The notes under the pieces were generated by a model, which was given only the letters and a program-made list of their open reading frames with translations, had not been told where the DNA came from and searched no databases. A program made the translations under genes and the position numbers. From Burkholderiaceae bacterium (GTDB lineage: Bacteria > Pseudomonadota > Gammaproteobacteria > Burkholderiales > Burkholderiaceae_A): a stretch of DNA of 64,000 bases. How positions within the stretch are numbered: position 1 is the first letter of the stretch; each line of letters starts with the position of its first letter. Location of the stretch: contig JAGYIP010000008.1 in assembly GCA_018402635.1 (NCBI GenBank), positions 186,001 through 250,000 on the forward strand, given 5' to 3'. Positions 30,947 to 39,564 of the stretch are shown here, piece by piece.

Positions 30947-31717
30947 CTACCCCAGCGTCACGGGCTGGGCCTTTCCTTGTTGAGCGATCTCAGCCAGTGC
31001 AGCTTCAATCACCGCGGGATCCGCTAAGTAATAATGCGATTGAAGCTCAAATTGGTCATTAAATTCCAGCACCATCGGTTGGGCTGTAGGGATATTAAGC
31101 TGCAGCACCTCGTCTTCTGAGAGCTTTGCCAGCAGCTTAAGAAGAGCCCGAAGGGAGTTTCCGTGGGCGGCAATAAGCGGCCTTTTCCCCAATTGCAGGC
31201 TGGGCAAAAGCTGCTCATTCCAAAAGGCCTCCACTCGCACGACCGTGTCCGCAAGGCACTCGGTGAGAGGGATGTCGGATTCGGAAAGGCCTGCCTGAAG
31301 GTATTTTGGATCGACTGCGGTGAAGTGGGGGTGATCGGGGGTCATGGGGTTTGGCCGCACCGAGAAGCTTCGCCGCCATAGGTGGACCTGGGCTTCGCCG
31401 TACTTTGCGGCAGTCTCCGACTTATTGAGACCCGATAAGGCGCCATAGTGACGCTCGTTAAGCCGCCAGTCGGCATGAACGGCAATGCTGGCCTGGCCGA
31501 GGCTTTCAAGCACAAGCCTGCAGGTGTTGGCAGCCCGCGTTAAAAAGGACGTAAACGCCAGGTCAACCTCAAGGCCTTTTTCGCGAATCAGCCTGCCAGC
31601 CTGCCTTGCTTCGTCCTCCCCTTTGGGCGTAAGGGGAACATCCACCCAGCCTGTAAAGCGGTTTTCGACATTCCACTGGCTCTGACCATGGCGAAGGATA
31701 ATGACGGGAACGGGCAT
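30947..31717 (-). CDS. gpmA: 2,3-bisphosphoglycerate-dependent phosphoglycerate mutase
   Basis: 256 residues. It interconverts 3- and 2-phosphoglycerate. The phosphohistidine is in ILRHGQSQWN, with FTGWVDVPLT, NERHYGALSGLNK and the second His in IAAHGNSLRALL. It is divergent from the rhodanese gene across a 140-bp spacer that holds a short direct repeat. Confidence 0.97.
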   Translation of the reverse strand: MPVPVIILRHGQSQWNVENRFTGWVDVPLTPKGEDEARQAGRLIREKGLEVDLAFTSFLTRAANTCRLVLESLGQASIAVHADWRLNERHYGALSGLNKSETAAKYGEAQVHLWRRSFSVRPNPMTPDHPHFTAVDPKYLQAGLSESDIPLTECLADTVVRVEAFWNEQLLPSLQLGKRPLIAAHGNSLRALLKLLAKLSEDEVLQLNIPTAQPMVLEFNDQFELQSHYYLADPAVIEAALAEIAQQGKAQPVTLG

Positions 31718-31857
31718 AATGGACGGCGGTTGTTTGGGGTGTTTAAGTTTGGGGTGTCTAAGGATAGGCCTTCAAAGCCCAGCGTTAGCTTGGGAGGTCA
31801 AGCCAAGCCCTTATTCTAACGTTTTGCCCTCACTGGTGAAGAAATTAGGGGTCTGCA
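31718..31857. promoter_or_regulatory. Divergent gpmA / rhodanese spacer with direct repeat
   Basis: The 140-bp gap must hold promoters for both directions. It contains TTTGGGGTGT twice, at 31733-31742 and 31748-31757, 15 bp apart and hence 1.5 helical turns. No clear -35/-10 pair could be assigned. Confidence 0.3.
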
Positions 31858-32295
31858 TTGCAATTTTTTATTGACAATATTTTCCTTGTAGCGGCCGCAT
31901 TTGTAAGCGGGGCGCTGCTTGTCTGGCCCATGGTCGTGCGTGGGTCTGCCGCTCGTCAGGTAAATACGCTTGGGGCAACCCAGCTTATGAACGCTGAGGA
32001 TGCCCTGCTTATCGATGTTCGCGAGACCACAGAGCTCTCGAAGGGCTCCGTGCCGTTGGCTGAGCATATTCCCTTATCGACCATGGATGGCCAGATGGAC
32101 CAGGTTATTAAAAGAACGACCTCAGGCAAAAAGACAAGGCCCGTCATACTCATGTGCGCCAATGGTTGGCGCTCCGCCCAGCTTGGAAAGCGTTTTCGCA
32201 AGGCGGGGCTTGAGCAGGTCTATAGCCTTGAAGGCGGCTTTGATGCCTGGAGGCAGGCGGGGCTGCCTGTGTCTCAGCGCAGCCAAAAGGCCTAG
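31858..32295 (+). CDS. Membrane-anchored rhodanese-like protein (YibN-type)
   Basis: 145 residues from TTG 31858, preceded by AGGGG. One N-terminal transmembrane helix (about residues 5-28) is followed by a cytoplasmic rhodanese domain with LLIDVRETTELSKG and active-site Cys100 in MCANGWRSAQ. The role is sulfur transfer or redox, not further resolved. It heads the block rhodanese, grxC, secB, gpsA, the same order as yibN-grxC-secB-gpsA in E. coli. Confidence 0.9.
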   Translation: MQFFIDNIFLVAAAFVSGALLVWPMVVRGSAARQVNTLGATQLMNAEDALLIDVRETTELSKGSVPLAEHIPLSTMDGQMDQVIKRTTSGKKTRPVILMCANGWRSAQLGKRFRKAGLEQVYSLEGGFDAWRQAGLPVSQRSQKA

Positions 32296-32305
32296 GTCTC
32301 GTCCT

Positions 32306-32569
32306 ATGGCCAAGATTCTTATGTATGCCACAGCCAGCTGCCCCTTTTGCCTACGGGCAGAAGCGCTGCTCGCGCAACGGGGCTTTGCCGACGTTGAGAA
32401 GATTCGGGTGGACCTTCAACCCGAGGAGCGAGAGGTGATGATGCAGCGAACCGGCCGACATACCGTGCCGCAAATTTTTATTGGTGACCGACACATTGGC
32501 GGATGCGATGACCTTATGGCCCTTGACGCCTCGGGCGGGCTTATGCCCTTGTTGGAAGCCGACAACTAG
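32306..32569 (+). CDS. grxC: Glutaredoxin 3
   Basis: 87 residues. Dithiol active site CPFC at residues 12-15, then HTVPQIFIGDRHIGGCDDL, the glutathione-binding TVP and GG segments. It reduces disulfides with glutathione. It is 10 bp downstream of the rhodanese gene and 15 bp upstream of secB. Confidence 0.96.
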   Translation: MAKILMYATASCPFCLRAEALLAQRGFADVEKIRVDLQPEEREVMMQRTGRHTVPQIFIGDRHIGGCDDLMALDASGGLMPLLEADN

Positions 32570-32584
32570 ACAAGGACGCCTTGC

Positions 32585-33106
32585 ATGACTACTAACAATT
32601 CCAACTCCCCGACGCCGGGCCAGACCAATCCAGCCAATCAGGCCACTGGCCCCGATGCCGAGACCGAAAGACCCGTATTCACCCTGCAAAGGGTCTATCT
32701 CAAAGATTGTTCACTCGAGGCGCCCCATGCGCCCCATATTTTTCTTGAGAAACAGGAGCCGCAGCTTGAGTTTCAGCTCGACACGGCCGAGCAAGAGCTT
32801 GGCAATAACCTGGTTGAGGTTTTAATTCGCTGCACTGTGACCTGCCGATTTGGCGACCGAATTGGCTTTCTGGTTGAGGCCAACGAGGCCGCGATCTTTG
32901 AAATAGCCAATGTCAGCGACGAGCAGCGCACACTGTTGAAGGGCATCACCTGCCCCACCATTGTCTACCCGTACCTTCGTGCGAACCTGTCGGACCTCAT
33001 TCAGCGCTCAAGCTTCCCCCCGTTCCACCTGGCAGAAATCAACTGGGAGGCTTTTTATCAACAGAAGCAAGCCAAAATGGCAGAGTCGGCCGCAACCCGT
33101 CAGTGA
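32585..33106 (+). CDS. secB: Protein-export chaperone SecB
   Basis: 173 residues. It holds preproteins unfolded and passes them to SecA. The core VFTLQRVYLKDCSLEAPHAP and CPTIVYPYLRANLSDL segments are typical. The N-terminal 28 residues are a Gln/Asn/Pro-rich tail. It overlaps gpsA by 4 bp. Confidence 0.97.
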   Translation: MTTNNSNSPTPGQTNPANQATGPDAETERPVFTLQRVYLKDCSLEAPHAPHIFLEKQEPQLEFQLDTAEQELGNNLVEVLIRCTVTCRFGDRIGFLVEANEAAIFEIANVSDEQRTLLKGITCPTIVYPYLRANLSDLIQRSSFPPFHLAEINWEAFYQQKQAKMAESAATRQ

Positions 33107-34215
33107 CGGTTTCTGAACGTTTCTCTGTTCCCGCTCTCATCCTTGGAGCGGGAGCCTGGGGCACGGCCCTTGCAGTCCACTGGTCAAAACGCGCGCAGCC
33201 TGGCCAGGTCGCCCTCTGGGCGCGACGCCCCGAGCTCATTACGGAGCTTGCAGACACACGGCTTAATCAGCGCTACCTTCCTGGCATTGGCCTGCCCGAT
33301 GCGCTGGAGCTCAGCGCAGACCTCAGGCTCAGCCTACTTGCGTTTCGCGAACGTTCGCAGCGTAGTAACCCGCCCGGTGGGCTGATTGCTCTTGCCTGTC
33401 CGGTTGCTGGCCTTTCACAACTGGCCGCCCAGGTTACTGAAACGCTCGGGCCTGCCAAGCCAGGCGAGGGTCTCATCTGGCTGAGCAAGGGGCTGGTTCA
33501 AGACAACGAGGCGTTTTATTGGCCCTCGGATCTGGTTCGTCGCGCGATGAAGGCAGACTGGCCGATGGCAGCGCTTACCGGCCCTTCCTTTGCTATGGAG
33601 GTCGCCAAGGGGCTTCCCTGCGCGCTCACCGCGGCAAGCACCGACCTTGCCTTTGCACGAAGGCTTGCCCGCATCTGCCATGGTGGCGGCATGCGCATTT
33701 ATGCAAGTGATGATCTTTTGGGCGCCGAACTGGGCGGAGCCGTGAAGAACATTATGGCCATCGCCGCAGGGGTGGCCGATGGCCTTGGTCTTGGCGCCAA
33801 TGCCCGCGCAGCGCTTCTGACGCGCGGCCTTGCCGAGACGGCGCGACTTGCCGTGGCCTTAGGCGCAAGGCCAGAGTCCATGCTTGGTCTTGCCGTTCTG
33901 GGTGATCTCGTGCTCACCGCAACAGGCGACCTCTCCCGTAATCGCCGAGTGGGCCTTGGCCTAGCAAAGGGCGAGCCTCTTCAGAGAATTCTTACCGGCC
34001 TTGGTCACGTGGCAGAGGGCGTTAATGCCGCAAAGGCGGTGGCTGGCCTTGCCCAGCGCTGCGAGGTGGACATGCCCATTGTTCAGGCGGTCTGCCAACT
34101 GCTTTGCGGCGAGCGTTCGGCCAAAGCAATGCTCTCGGAGCTCTTGTCGCGAGACCCGGTCGACGAGCTTGATGCCAGTATTGCCGAGGCGGGCAAAGAC
34201 CCCGGCACGGGCTAG
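33103..34215 (+). CDS. gpsA: NAD(P)-dependent glycerol-3-phosphate dehydrogenase
   Basis: 370 residues, somewhat long. It reduces DHAP to sn-glycerol-3-phosphate for phospholipids. NAD motif ILGAGAWGTALA, then WLSKGL, LTGPSFAMEVAKG, the catalytic Lys segment GGAVKNIMAIAAGVADGL and TRGLAETARL. Its end overlaps the convergent trmL gene by 4 bp. Confidence 0.96.
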   Translation: MTVSERFSVPALILGAGAWGTALAVHWSKRAQPGQVALWARRPELITELADTRLNQRYLPGIGLPDALELSADLRLSLLAFRERSQRSNPPGGLIALACPVAGLSQLAAQVTETLGPAKPGEGLIWLSKGLVQDNEAFYWPSDLVRRAMKADWPMAALTGPSFAMEVAKGLPCALTAASTDLAFARRLARICHGGGMRIYASDDLLGAELGGAVKNIMAIAAGVADGLGLGANARAALLTRGLAETARLAVALGARPESMLGLAVLGDLVLTATGDLSRNRRVGLGLAKGEPLQRILTGLGHVAEGVNAAKAVAGLAQRCEVDMPIVQAVCQLLCGERSAKAMLSELLSRDPVDELDASIAEAGKDPGTG

Positions 34216-34730
34216 GTTTGTTGGACTTGTTGTCGCCAGGCCTCGTAGACGGCGATGGCAACCGCATTGGACAGATTCAGGCTTCGGCTCTTTGCCTGCA
34301 TGGGTATTCGAATTCGCTGGCCTTCTGGAAAGCAGCCACGTTGGTCCTCTGAGAGGCCCCGCGTCTCAGGGCCAAAGAACAGCCAGGAGCCCGCCTTAAG
34401 CTCGCAGTCATAGAGTGTTCGATGCCCCTTCGTGGTGAATGCAAAGCTCTGTGCGCAGCCTGCAGCGTCAAGGCCACGCTCCTGCCAGAAGGCAGCCCAA
34501 TTGCAATGCACTTTAATGTCACAGAACTCATGGTAGTCAAGGCCCGCCCGCCGCATCTTGGCGTCATCCAAGGGAAAGCCAAGAGGCTCAATGAGATGGA
34601 GTTGAGCCCCTGTATTGGCGCAAAGCCGAATGATGTTGCCGGTATTCGGGGGAATCTCAGGCTCCACAAGGACAACCTTAAGGTTAAGGTCTGTGCTCAA
34701 AGGTTGCCTTGCCGTTACTAAGGATGTCAT
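34212..34730 (-). CDS. trmL: tRNA (cytidine/uridine-2'-O-)-methyltransferase TrmL
   Basis: 172 residues, SPOUT class. It methylates the 2'-O of nucleotide 34 of tRNA-Leu. N-terminal VVLVEPEIPPNTGNIIRLCA, the SPOUT knot segment LFFGPETRGLSED and RIPMQAKSRSLNLSNAVAI are diagnostic. It follows gpsA as in several proteobacteria. Confidence 0.95.
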   Translation of the reverse strand: MTSLVTARQPLSTDLNLKVVLVEPEIPPNTGNIIRLCANTGAQLHLIEPLGFPLDDAKMRRAGLDYHEFCDIKVHCNWAAFWQERGLDAAGCAQSFAFTTKGHRTLYDCELKAGSWLFFGPETRGLSEDQRGCFPEGQRIRIPMQAKSRSLNLSNAVAIAVYEAWRQQVQQT

Positions 34731-34763
34731 GGCTTGAATTCTAGGGCGTAGAGGGCAAAAGCC

Positions 34764-35402
34764 TTAGCCCGAGCGCGCCAGAACCACCAGACCAAGGACT
34801 CGGTCACCGCCTAAGTGCAGGGCTTCCACGCAGGCGCTGGCGGTTGCACCGGTTGTCAGTACGTCGTCTACAAGCACTACGGGCTCGTCTGTTCGAGAGG
34901 CCACTCTGCCAGGTTCGTGGCAAGCGGCATGGCAGATGAGCCCTCGCAGATCTGAAAGCCTTTGCTGCCTTCCGAGCGAGGCAAGGGTGGGGCTGCTCTG
35001 GCGCTTAACCAACCGAGAAAGGTCATAGCCAAGGCCCCAGCGCCGGGCCAGAACCTGACAGAGAAGACCTGGAAGATGAAAGCCACGCCGTACCAGTCGG
35101 CTCGGGTCGGCAGGAACTGGAACAAGGCAGCATGGCCGCTCCAGCCAGACCGGTGCAGAAAGCCTGCCTGCAAGGCGGGTGAGCCTTTGTGCGGCCGACC
35201 ATTGCGGCCCGTATTTGGCCCGTCGTATAAGGCTCGCGATCTCGGGGCCGTAGCTTAGAGCAGCCAATACCGGCAGATTAAGACGTGCTGCAGTGCGTGA
35301 AGCCCGCCATGAGGCGGGCGGCTCGGGGACAGGCAGCAGTTCTTGGCTTGAATCGGCCATGAGCCATTTAAGGGCGTGCAATAACGGGAAGAGATTGGCC
35401 AT
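34764..35402 (-). CDS. comF: ComF-family phosphoribosyltransferase-like protein
   Basis: 212 residues. The PRPP motif VVLVDDVLTTGATASAC is near residue 175, with LVPVPADPSRLVRRGFH and RAKYGPQW upstream. ComF proteins are linked to DNA uptake and help load single-stranded DNA in competence. The N-terminal zinc ribbon present in many ComF proteins is not visible: there are no CxxC pairs in the first 60 residues. It is divergent from the BioC-like gene. Confidence 0.87.
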   Translation of the reverse strand: MANLFPLLHALKWLMADSSQELLPVPEPPASWRASRTAARLNLPVLAALSYGPEIASLIRRAKYGPQWSAAQRLTRLAGRLSAPVWLERPCCLVPVPADPSRLVRRGFHLPGLLCQVLARRWGLGYDLSRLVKRQSSPTLASLGRQQRLSDLRGLICHAACHEPGRVASRTDEPVVLVDDVLTTGATASACVEALHLGGDRVLGLVVLARSG

Positions 35403-35515
35403 AGCGTGTCTCGGACGGGTTTGGTGAAATCGATGACGGCTTGTCTGCCTGGGTTTGGGCTGCTTAAGTGCCTTAGGGCAGCGATCCTGGTGCGGCTGAC
35501 TATACTTTCAGGCTC

Positions 35516-36283
35516 GTGCAAGCCTCTCTCATCCATCCTGTTTTCAGTCAGCTCGGTCAGGCCTGCCTTGATCGGCTTGAATTTATGCGGCCTGCGAAAG
35601 GACCAAGACTCTGGCTCGGGCCCTCCCCAGATGGTCTTTTGGCGAGCGAAACCCCCGACTGGGCCCATCACGACCCTCTTAAGGGCCCGCTTGCGCGACT
35701 GCCAAGGTCGGGCTACGCGGTGGTTATTGATACCGGGTCATGGCAGACCCATGGCCTGCACAAAGACTGGTTTTCTGATGTTTATCAGATGCTTAGCGAT
35801 GGCGGGGTTTATCTTTTTGCCAGCCTCGGGCCCTCGAGCCTTAATGAGCTGCGGCAAACCCTTCAACAGGCAGGGCTGAACCAGGCCGGCGGCCTTCTGC
35901 CCGAAGGCCTGACCGAGGCCTGGAAGGATATGCACGACCTGGGCGATGAGCTTCAGCAGGCTGGGCTGCTCAGCCCTGTTATGGAATCCGACCCCCTTCG
36001 TTTCAGCTACCAGACGCCTCGGCAATTCCTTAGAGACCTTAGGGCCTGGCCTCGACCCGAGGGCCGGCAAGCAGCCCATGCGGCCAAAGAGGGCCCGAGG
36101 CTTGGCGCGCAGGCCTTCAAGGCAGGCTTCAAAGCCGTGTGTCCGGCCCAGTCGGCCGGTATGGTGCTGGACTGGGAGTTGGTGGTCGGCCATGCCTGGA
36201 AGCCGGCAGCAATAACGAAGACGAAGCCAGAAAAAGAGGGGTTCGGTTTTTCTCCGCTGAAGTTCTTTCGAAAGAAGCCCTAG
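35516..36283 (+). CDS. BioC-like methyltransferase relative with a degenerate SAM motif
   Basis: 255 residues from GTG 35516, with an in-frame stop at 35474 upstream. The C-terminal two thirds resembles BioC-type class I methyltransferases (SDVYQMLSDGGVYLFASLGPSSLNELRQTL; FSYQTPRQFLRDLRAW). At the place expected for the glycine-rich SAM loop the sequence reads RLWLGPSPDGLLA and lacks GxGxG. Either the protein has lost SAM binding or it uses an altered pocket. Position next to comF is shared with Burkholderiales relatives. Confidence 0.7.
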   Translation: MQASLIHPVFSQLGQACLDRLEFMRPAKGPRLWLGPSPDGLLASETPDWAHHDPLKGPLARLPRSGYAVVIDTGSWQTHGLHKDWFSDVYQMLSDGGVYLFASLGPSSLNELRQTLQQAGLNQAGGLLPEGLTEAWKDMHDLGDELQQAGLLSPVMESDPLRFSYQTPRQFLRDLRAWPRPEGRQAAHAAKEGPRLGAQAFKAGFKAVCPAQSAGMVLDWELVVGHAWKPAAITKTKPEKEGFGFSPLKFFRKKP

Positions 36284-36424
36284 ACGGCGCTCTGCCTGAT
36301 CTGGATGTTTATTCGTTTGTCGTAATATAATTTCATCAGGTTTTATCTATCACCCAAAAAGAGCGTAGTTCGTTGCAGCGCCGACGATGGGCTTCAAAAA
36401 ATGTGTTAACCGTGAGGGGGCTTC
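36284..36424 (+). promoter_or_regulatory. Leader/promoter region of the cytochrome oxidase operon
   Basis: A 141-bp gap before DUF2244. TATAAT at 36326-36331 is a perfect -10 hexamer, but no good -35 lies 16-18 bases upstream. The likely transcription start is near 36338, leaving a leader of about 85 bases. No riboswitch or operator palindrome was seen. Confidence 0.4.
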
Positions 36425-36910
36425 GTGTTAGCAGTTTTAGACCAGTCATGCTGGGAACTTAAGAGAAATTGTTCTCTTTCACCCTACCAACTCTTGGGCT
36501 TGTTTGCCTCGTTGGCCTGCGTGTCCATGGGCGTTGCCTTGGCCTGGGCATGGCAGGGAAGCTGGCCAATTCTGCCCTTTGCGGTTCTGGAGTGCCTAGC
36601 CTTGGGGCTGGCGTTTATGTTTTATTGTCGTCATGCTCAAGATCGGGAGCGCGTTTTAGTTACCGCTGATCAGCTTCAGGTCGACAATCATTCGGGGTCG
36701 AAGGTTGTTCGACACAGCTTTTCTCGTAGGGGCCTGAGGGTCGCTATAGATGAGGCAACGGGCCTTATCGCGATCCAAAGCCAAGGGCAAGAGTCGCACA
36801 TTGGCCGGTTTTTAACGCGGCCTCAGCGCCAGCAGTTTTTAAAAGATCTTCGCCGCGCCTTGGCTGATCCAGGCGGGCCATTTTTTAACCAGTCGGGTCT
36901 TGGTATCTGA
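36425..36910 (+). CDS. DUF2244 domain membrane protein
   Basis: 161 residues from GTG 36425. Two transmembrane helices at about residues 20-65 (LLGLFASLACVSMGVALAWAW; ILPFAVLECLALGLAFMF) are followed by a soluble domain ending in FLTRPQRQQFLKDLRRAL, the pattern of DUF2244. The function is unknown. It opens the cox operon, 21 bp upstream of coxB, as in many alpha- and betaproteobacteria, suggesting an oxidase-related role. Confidence 0.85.
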   Translation: MLAVLDQSCWELKRNCSLSPYQLLGLFASLACVSMGVALAWAWQGSWPILPFAVLECLALGLAFMFYCRHAQDRERVLVTADQLQVDNHSGSKVVRHSFSRRGLRVAIDEATGLIAIQSQGQESHIGRFLTRPQRQQFLKDLRRALADPGGPFFNQSGLGI

Positions 36911-36931
36911 TTGTTTTAGGGGGCATCAAAC

Positions 36932-37792
36932 GTGAACAAGCTCATTACGTCTGCAATTCAAAAACTGGGTCTTCTGTCAGCAGGCCTTTTAATGCCGGTC
37001 TGGGCGCTTGCCAACGACATGACCACGAAGTACAACCTGCGAACCCCGGCATCGGGTATGGCCGAAGATATCTATGGCCTGCATAACTTTTTACTTGCTG
37101 TCTGCCTTGTTATTTTCGTGGTGGTCTTTGGTGTCATGTTTTACTCCATGTGGGCCCATCGCAAATCCCGTGGTCACAAGCCTGCCGACTTTCACGAAAG
37201 CCACACCCTTGAAATTGCCTGGACCATCGTTCCTTTTTTAATTGTGGTTGTTATTGGTGTGTATGCAACGCCTGTTGTTATGGCGCAAAAAGACACCACC
37301 AATGCCGACATTACAGTTAAGGCCACCGGCTACCAGTGGAAGTGGGGTTACGACTACCTCAAAGGAGAGGGCCAGGGCATCTCTTTTCTATCGACTTTAA
37401 CCACCCCTTACGAGCAGCGTGTAAACCAGCAGCCCAAAACCAACGACTACCTCTCAGAGGTTGATAATCCCTTGGTGGTTCCCGTGGGCAAAAAAATTCG
37501 CGTGGTAACAACGGCCAACGACGTGATCCATGCTTGGATGGTGCCGGCCTTCGGTGTTAAGCAAGATGCCATCCCCGGTTTCGTTCGTGACACCTGGTTC
37601 CGGGCTGAAAGGGTGGGCACCTTCAACGGGCACTGCGCCGAGCTTTGTGGCAAAGACCATGCCTTTATGCCCATTGTTGTAAGGGTTGTCACCCCCGAGG
37701 AGTACACCGCCTGGGTCAATGAGCAAAAGGCAAAGACAGCGCAAGTTCAGCAGGCAGGTGCCCAAGTGGCGCAGGTCGCTCAAGTAAAATAG
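36932..37792 (+). CDS. coxB: Cytochrome c oxidase subunit II
   Basis: 286 residues from GTG 36932. A signal peptide (about 1-28) and two transmembrane helices precede the periplasmic cupredoxin domain. CuA ligands lie in GHCAELCGKDHAFMP, with an upstream His in DVIHAWMVPAFG. The aromatic patch YQWKWGYDY marks electron entry from cytochrome c. There is no fused cytochrome c domain. The C-terminus ends in a short Gln/Val/Ala repeat. Confidence 0.97.
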   Translation: MNKLITSAIQKLGLLSAGLLMPVWALANDMTTKYNLRTPASGMAEDIYGLHNFLLAVCLVIFVVVFGVMFYSMWAHRKSRGHKPADFHESHTLEIAWTIVPFLIVVVIGVYATPVVMAQKDTTNADITVKATGYQWKWGYDYLKGEGQGISFLSTLTTPYEQRVNQQPKTNDYLSEVDNPLVVPVGKKIRVVTTANDVIHAWMVPAFGVKQDAIPGFVRDTWFRAERVGTFNGHCAELCGKDHAFMPIVVRVVTPEEYTAWVNEQKAKTAQVQQAGAQVAQVAQVK

Positions 37793-37837
37793 CAACAAAT
37801 GTTCTTGTTCCGACACGAAGGAAGATAGGAGAGTTTT

Positions 37838-39433
37838 ATGAGTGCAGTTCTTGAACCTCAGGGCCTTGCTGGCCACGACCACAGCCACGATCACGATCAT
37901 CCTCATGGTTGGCGAAGGTGGGTCTATGCGACCAACCACAAAGACATCGGTACTCTCTATCTTTGGTTTAGCTTTGTCATGTTTATCTTCGGCGGGGTTC
38001 TCGCCCTAGGCATTCGAGTCGAGCTCTTTCAGCCAGGCATTCAGCTTATTCAGCCAGAGCTCTTCAACCAGCTCACCACCATGCATGGGCTCATTATGGT
38101 GTTCGGCGCAATCATGCCGGCCTTCGTGGGTTTTGCGAACTGGATGGTCCCCCTGCAAATTGGCGCCTCCGACATGGCCTTTGCACGCATGAACAACTTC
38201 AGCTTCTGGCTGATGGTTCCTGCGGCCCTTCTTTTGGCGGCCTCCTTTTTCGTTCCAGGTGGTGCCGTTGCAGCCGGTTGGACCATGTATGCGCCTCTGA
38301 CACTTCAAATGGGTGTTGGCATGGACATGGCCATCTTCGCCCTTCACATTCTGGGCGCCTCGTCCATTATGGGCTCCATCAACATCATCACCACCATCTT
38401 GAACATGCGCGCACCCGGCATGACCCTCATGAAGATGCCAATGTTCGTCTGGACCTGGCTTATTACGGCCTACCTGCTTATTGCGGTGATGCCCGTACTT
38501 GCCGGTGCCATTACCATGACGCTTACCGACCGCCACTTCGGCACGGCCTTCTTTAATGCCGCAGCCGGTGGTGACCCCGTGATGTACCAACATATCTTCT
38601 GGTTCTTCGGGCATCCCGAGGTCTACATCATGATTCTTCCGGCCTTTGGTATTGTCTCGGAGATCATCCCCACTTTTTCTCGCAAGCGTCTGTTTGGCTA
38701 CAGCTCCATGGTCTATGCCACAGCCTCCATTGCCATTCTCTCCTTCGTGGTCTGGGCGCACCATATGTTTACAACCGGCATGCCGCTTACCGGTCAGCTG
38801 TTCTTTATGTACGCCACTATGCTTATTGCAGTGCCCACGGGCGTGAAGATCTTCAACTGGCTTGCGACCATGTGGCGCGGCTCCATGACCTTTGAGACCC
38901 CAATGCTCTTTGCTATTGGTTTCATTGTGGTCTTCACCATCGGTGGGCTTACCGGAGTCATTCTTTCTGTTGCGCCGATCGATGTTCAGCTGCACGACAC
39001 CTACTATGTTGTTGCGCACTTCCACTACGTGCTTGTTGCGGGCTCCTTATTTGCATTGTTTGCCGGCGTCTACTACTGGCTTCCCAAGTGGACGGGCCAT
39101 ATGTACGACGAAACCATGGGCAAGGTGCATTTCTGGTCCTCGATGATCTTCTTCAACATCACCTTCTTCCCCATGCACTTCCTGGGGCTTGCTGGAATGC
39201 CAAGACGCTATTCCGACTACCCCATGCAGTTTGCCGATTTCAATGCGGTAGCCTCGGTTGGTGCGTTCGGGTTTGGCCTCTCGCAACTCATCCTGCTCTA
39301 CGTTGTTATTAAGTGCATCAAGGGTGGTCCTAAGGCAGCCGATAACCCCTGGGAGGCCCGCGATGGCCTTGAGTGGAGCGTGCCTTCACCGGCGCCTTTC
39401 CACACCTTTGAGACACCGCCCACGGTGAGGTAA
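37838..39433 (+). CDS. coxA: Cytochrome c oxidase subunit I
   Basis: 531 residues with 12 transmembrane helices. It carries heme a and the heme a3-CuB centre and pumps protons. Features: YATNHKDIGTLYLWF, heme ligand HGLIMVFGA, the His-Tyr cross-link segment FGHPEVYIMILPAFG with the E286-type Glu absent from its tail but GHPEVY intact, the CuB histidines in VWAHHMF, and heme ligands in VVAHFHYVL. The N-terminus has an extra His/Asp-rich stretch (HDHSHDHDHPH) at residues 14-24. Confidence 0.97.
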   Translation: MSAVLEPQGLAGHDHSHDHDHPHGWRRWVYATNHKDIGTLYLWFSFVMFIFGGVLALGIRVELFQPGIQLIQPELFNQLTTMHGLIMVFGAIMPAFVGFANWMVPLQIGASDMAFARMNNFSFWLMVPAALLLAASFFVPGGAVAAGWTMYAPLTLQMGVGMDMAIFALHILGASSIMGSINIITTILNMRAPGMTLMKMPMFVWTWLITAYLLIAVMPVLAGAITMTLTDRHFGTAFFNAAAGGDPVMYQHIFWFFGHPEVYIMILPAFGIVSEIIPTFSRKRLFGYSSMVYATASIAILSFVVWAHHMFTTGMPLTGQLFFMYATMLIAVPTGVKIFNWLATMWRGSMTFETPMLFAIGFIVVFTIGGLTGVILSVAPIDVQLHDTYYVVAHFHYVLVAGSLFALFAGVYYWLPKWTGHMYDETMGKVHFWSSMIFFNITFFPMHFLGLAGMPRRYSDYPMQFADFNAVASVGAFGFGLSQLILLYVVIKCIKGGPKAADNPWEARDGLEWSVPSPAPFHTFETPPTVR

Positions 39434-39436
39434 AGC

Positions 39437-39553
39437 GTGGCCGATTCACCACGTCGCCAAAACAATCTGCGGCTGGCCCTGGTCCTTGCGTCTGTGGCCG
39501 CCGCCTTTTTCTTAGGCATCGTTCTTAAGTACGTGCTGTATCCCGTTAGCTAA
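39437..39553 (+). CDS. Cytochrome oxidase small assembly protein, 38 aa
   Basis: A GTG-initiated 38-residue ORF begins 3 bp after the coxA stop. A basic N-terminus (ADSPRRQNNLR) is followed by one transmembrane helix (LALVLASVAAAFFLGIVL) and a short tail KYVLYPVS. Burkholderiales often have such a gene between coxA and ctaG. A role in oxidase assembly is inferred from position only. It ends 11 bp before ctaG. Confidence 0.8.
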   Translation: MADSPRRQNNLRLALVLASVAAAFFLGIVLKYVLYPVS

Positions 39554-39564
39554 AGAGGTTACCC

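Noticed and set aside
31733-31757. TTTGGGGTGT direct repeat as an operator
   Set aside because: Only two short copies, no symmetry and no known regulator match; kept as a note in the spacer entry only.
38006-39025. 339-codon open frame antisense to coxA
   Set aside because: It mirrors coxA codons, is rich in His, Gly and Asn with no domain, and coxA is certain on the other strand.
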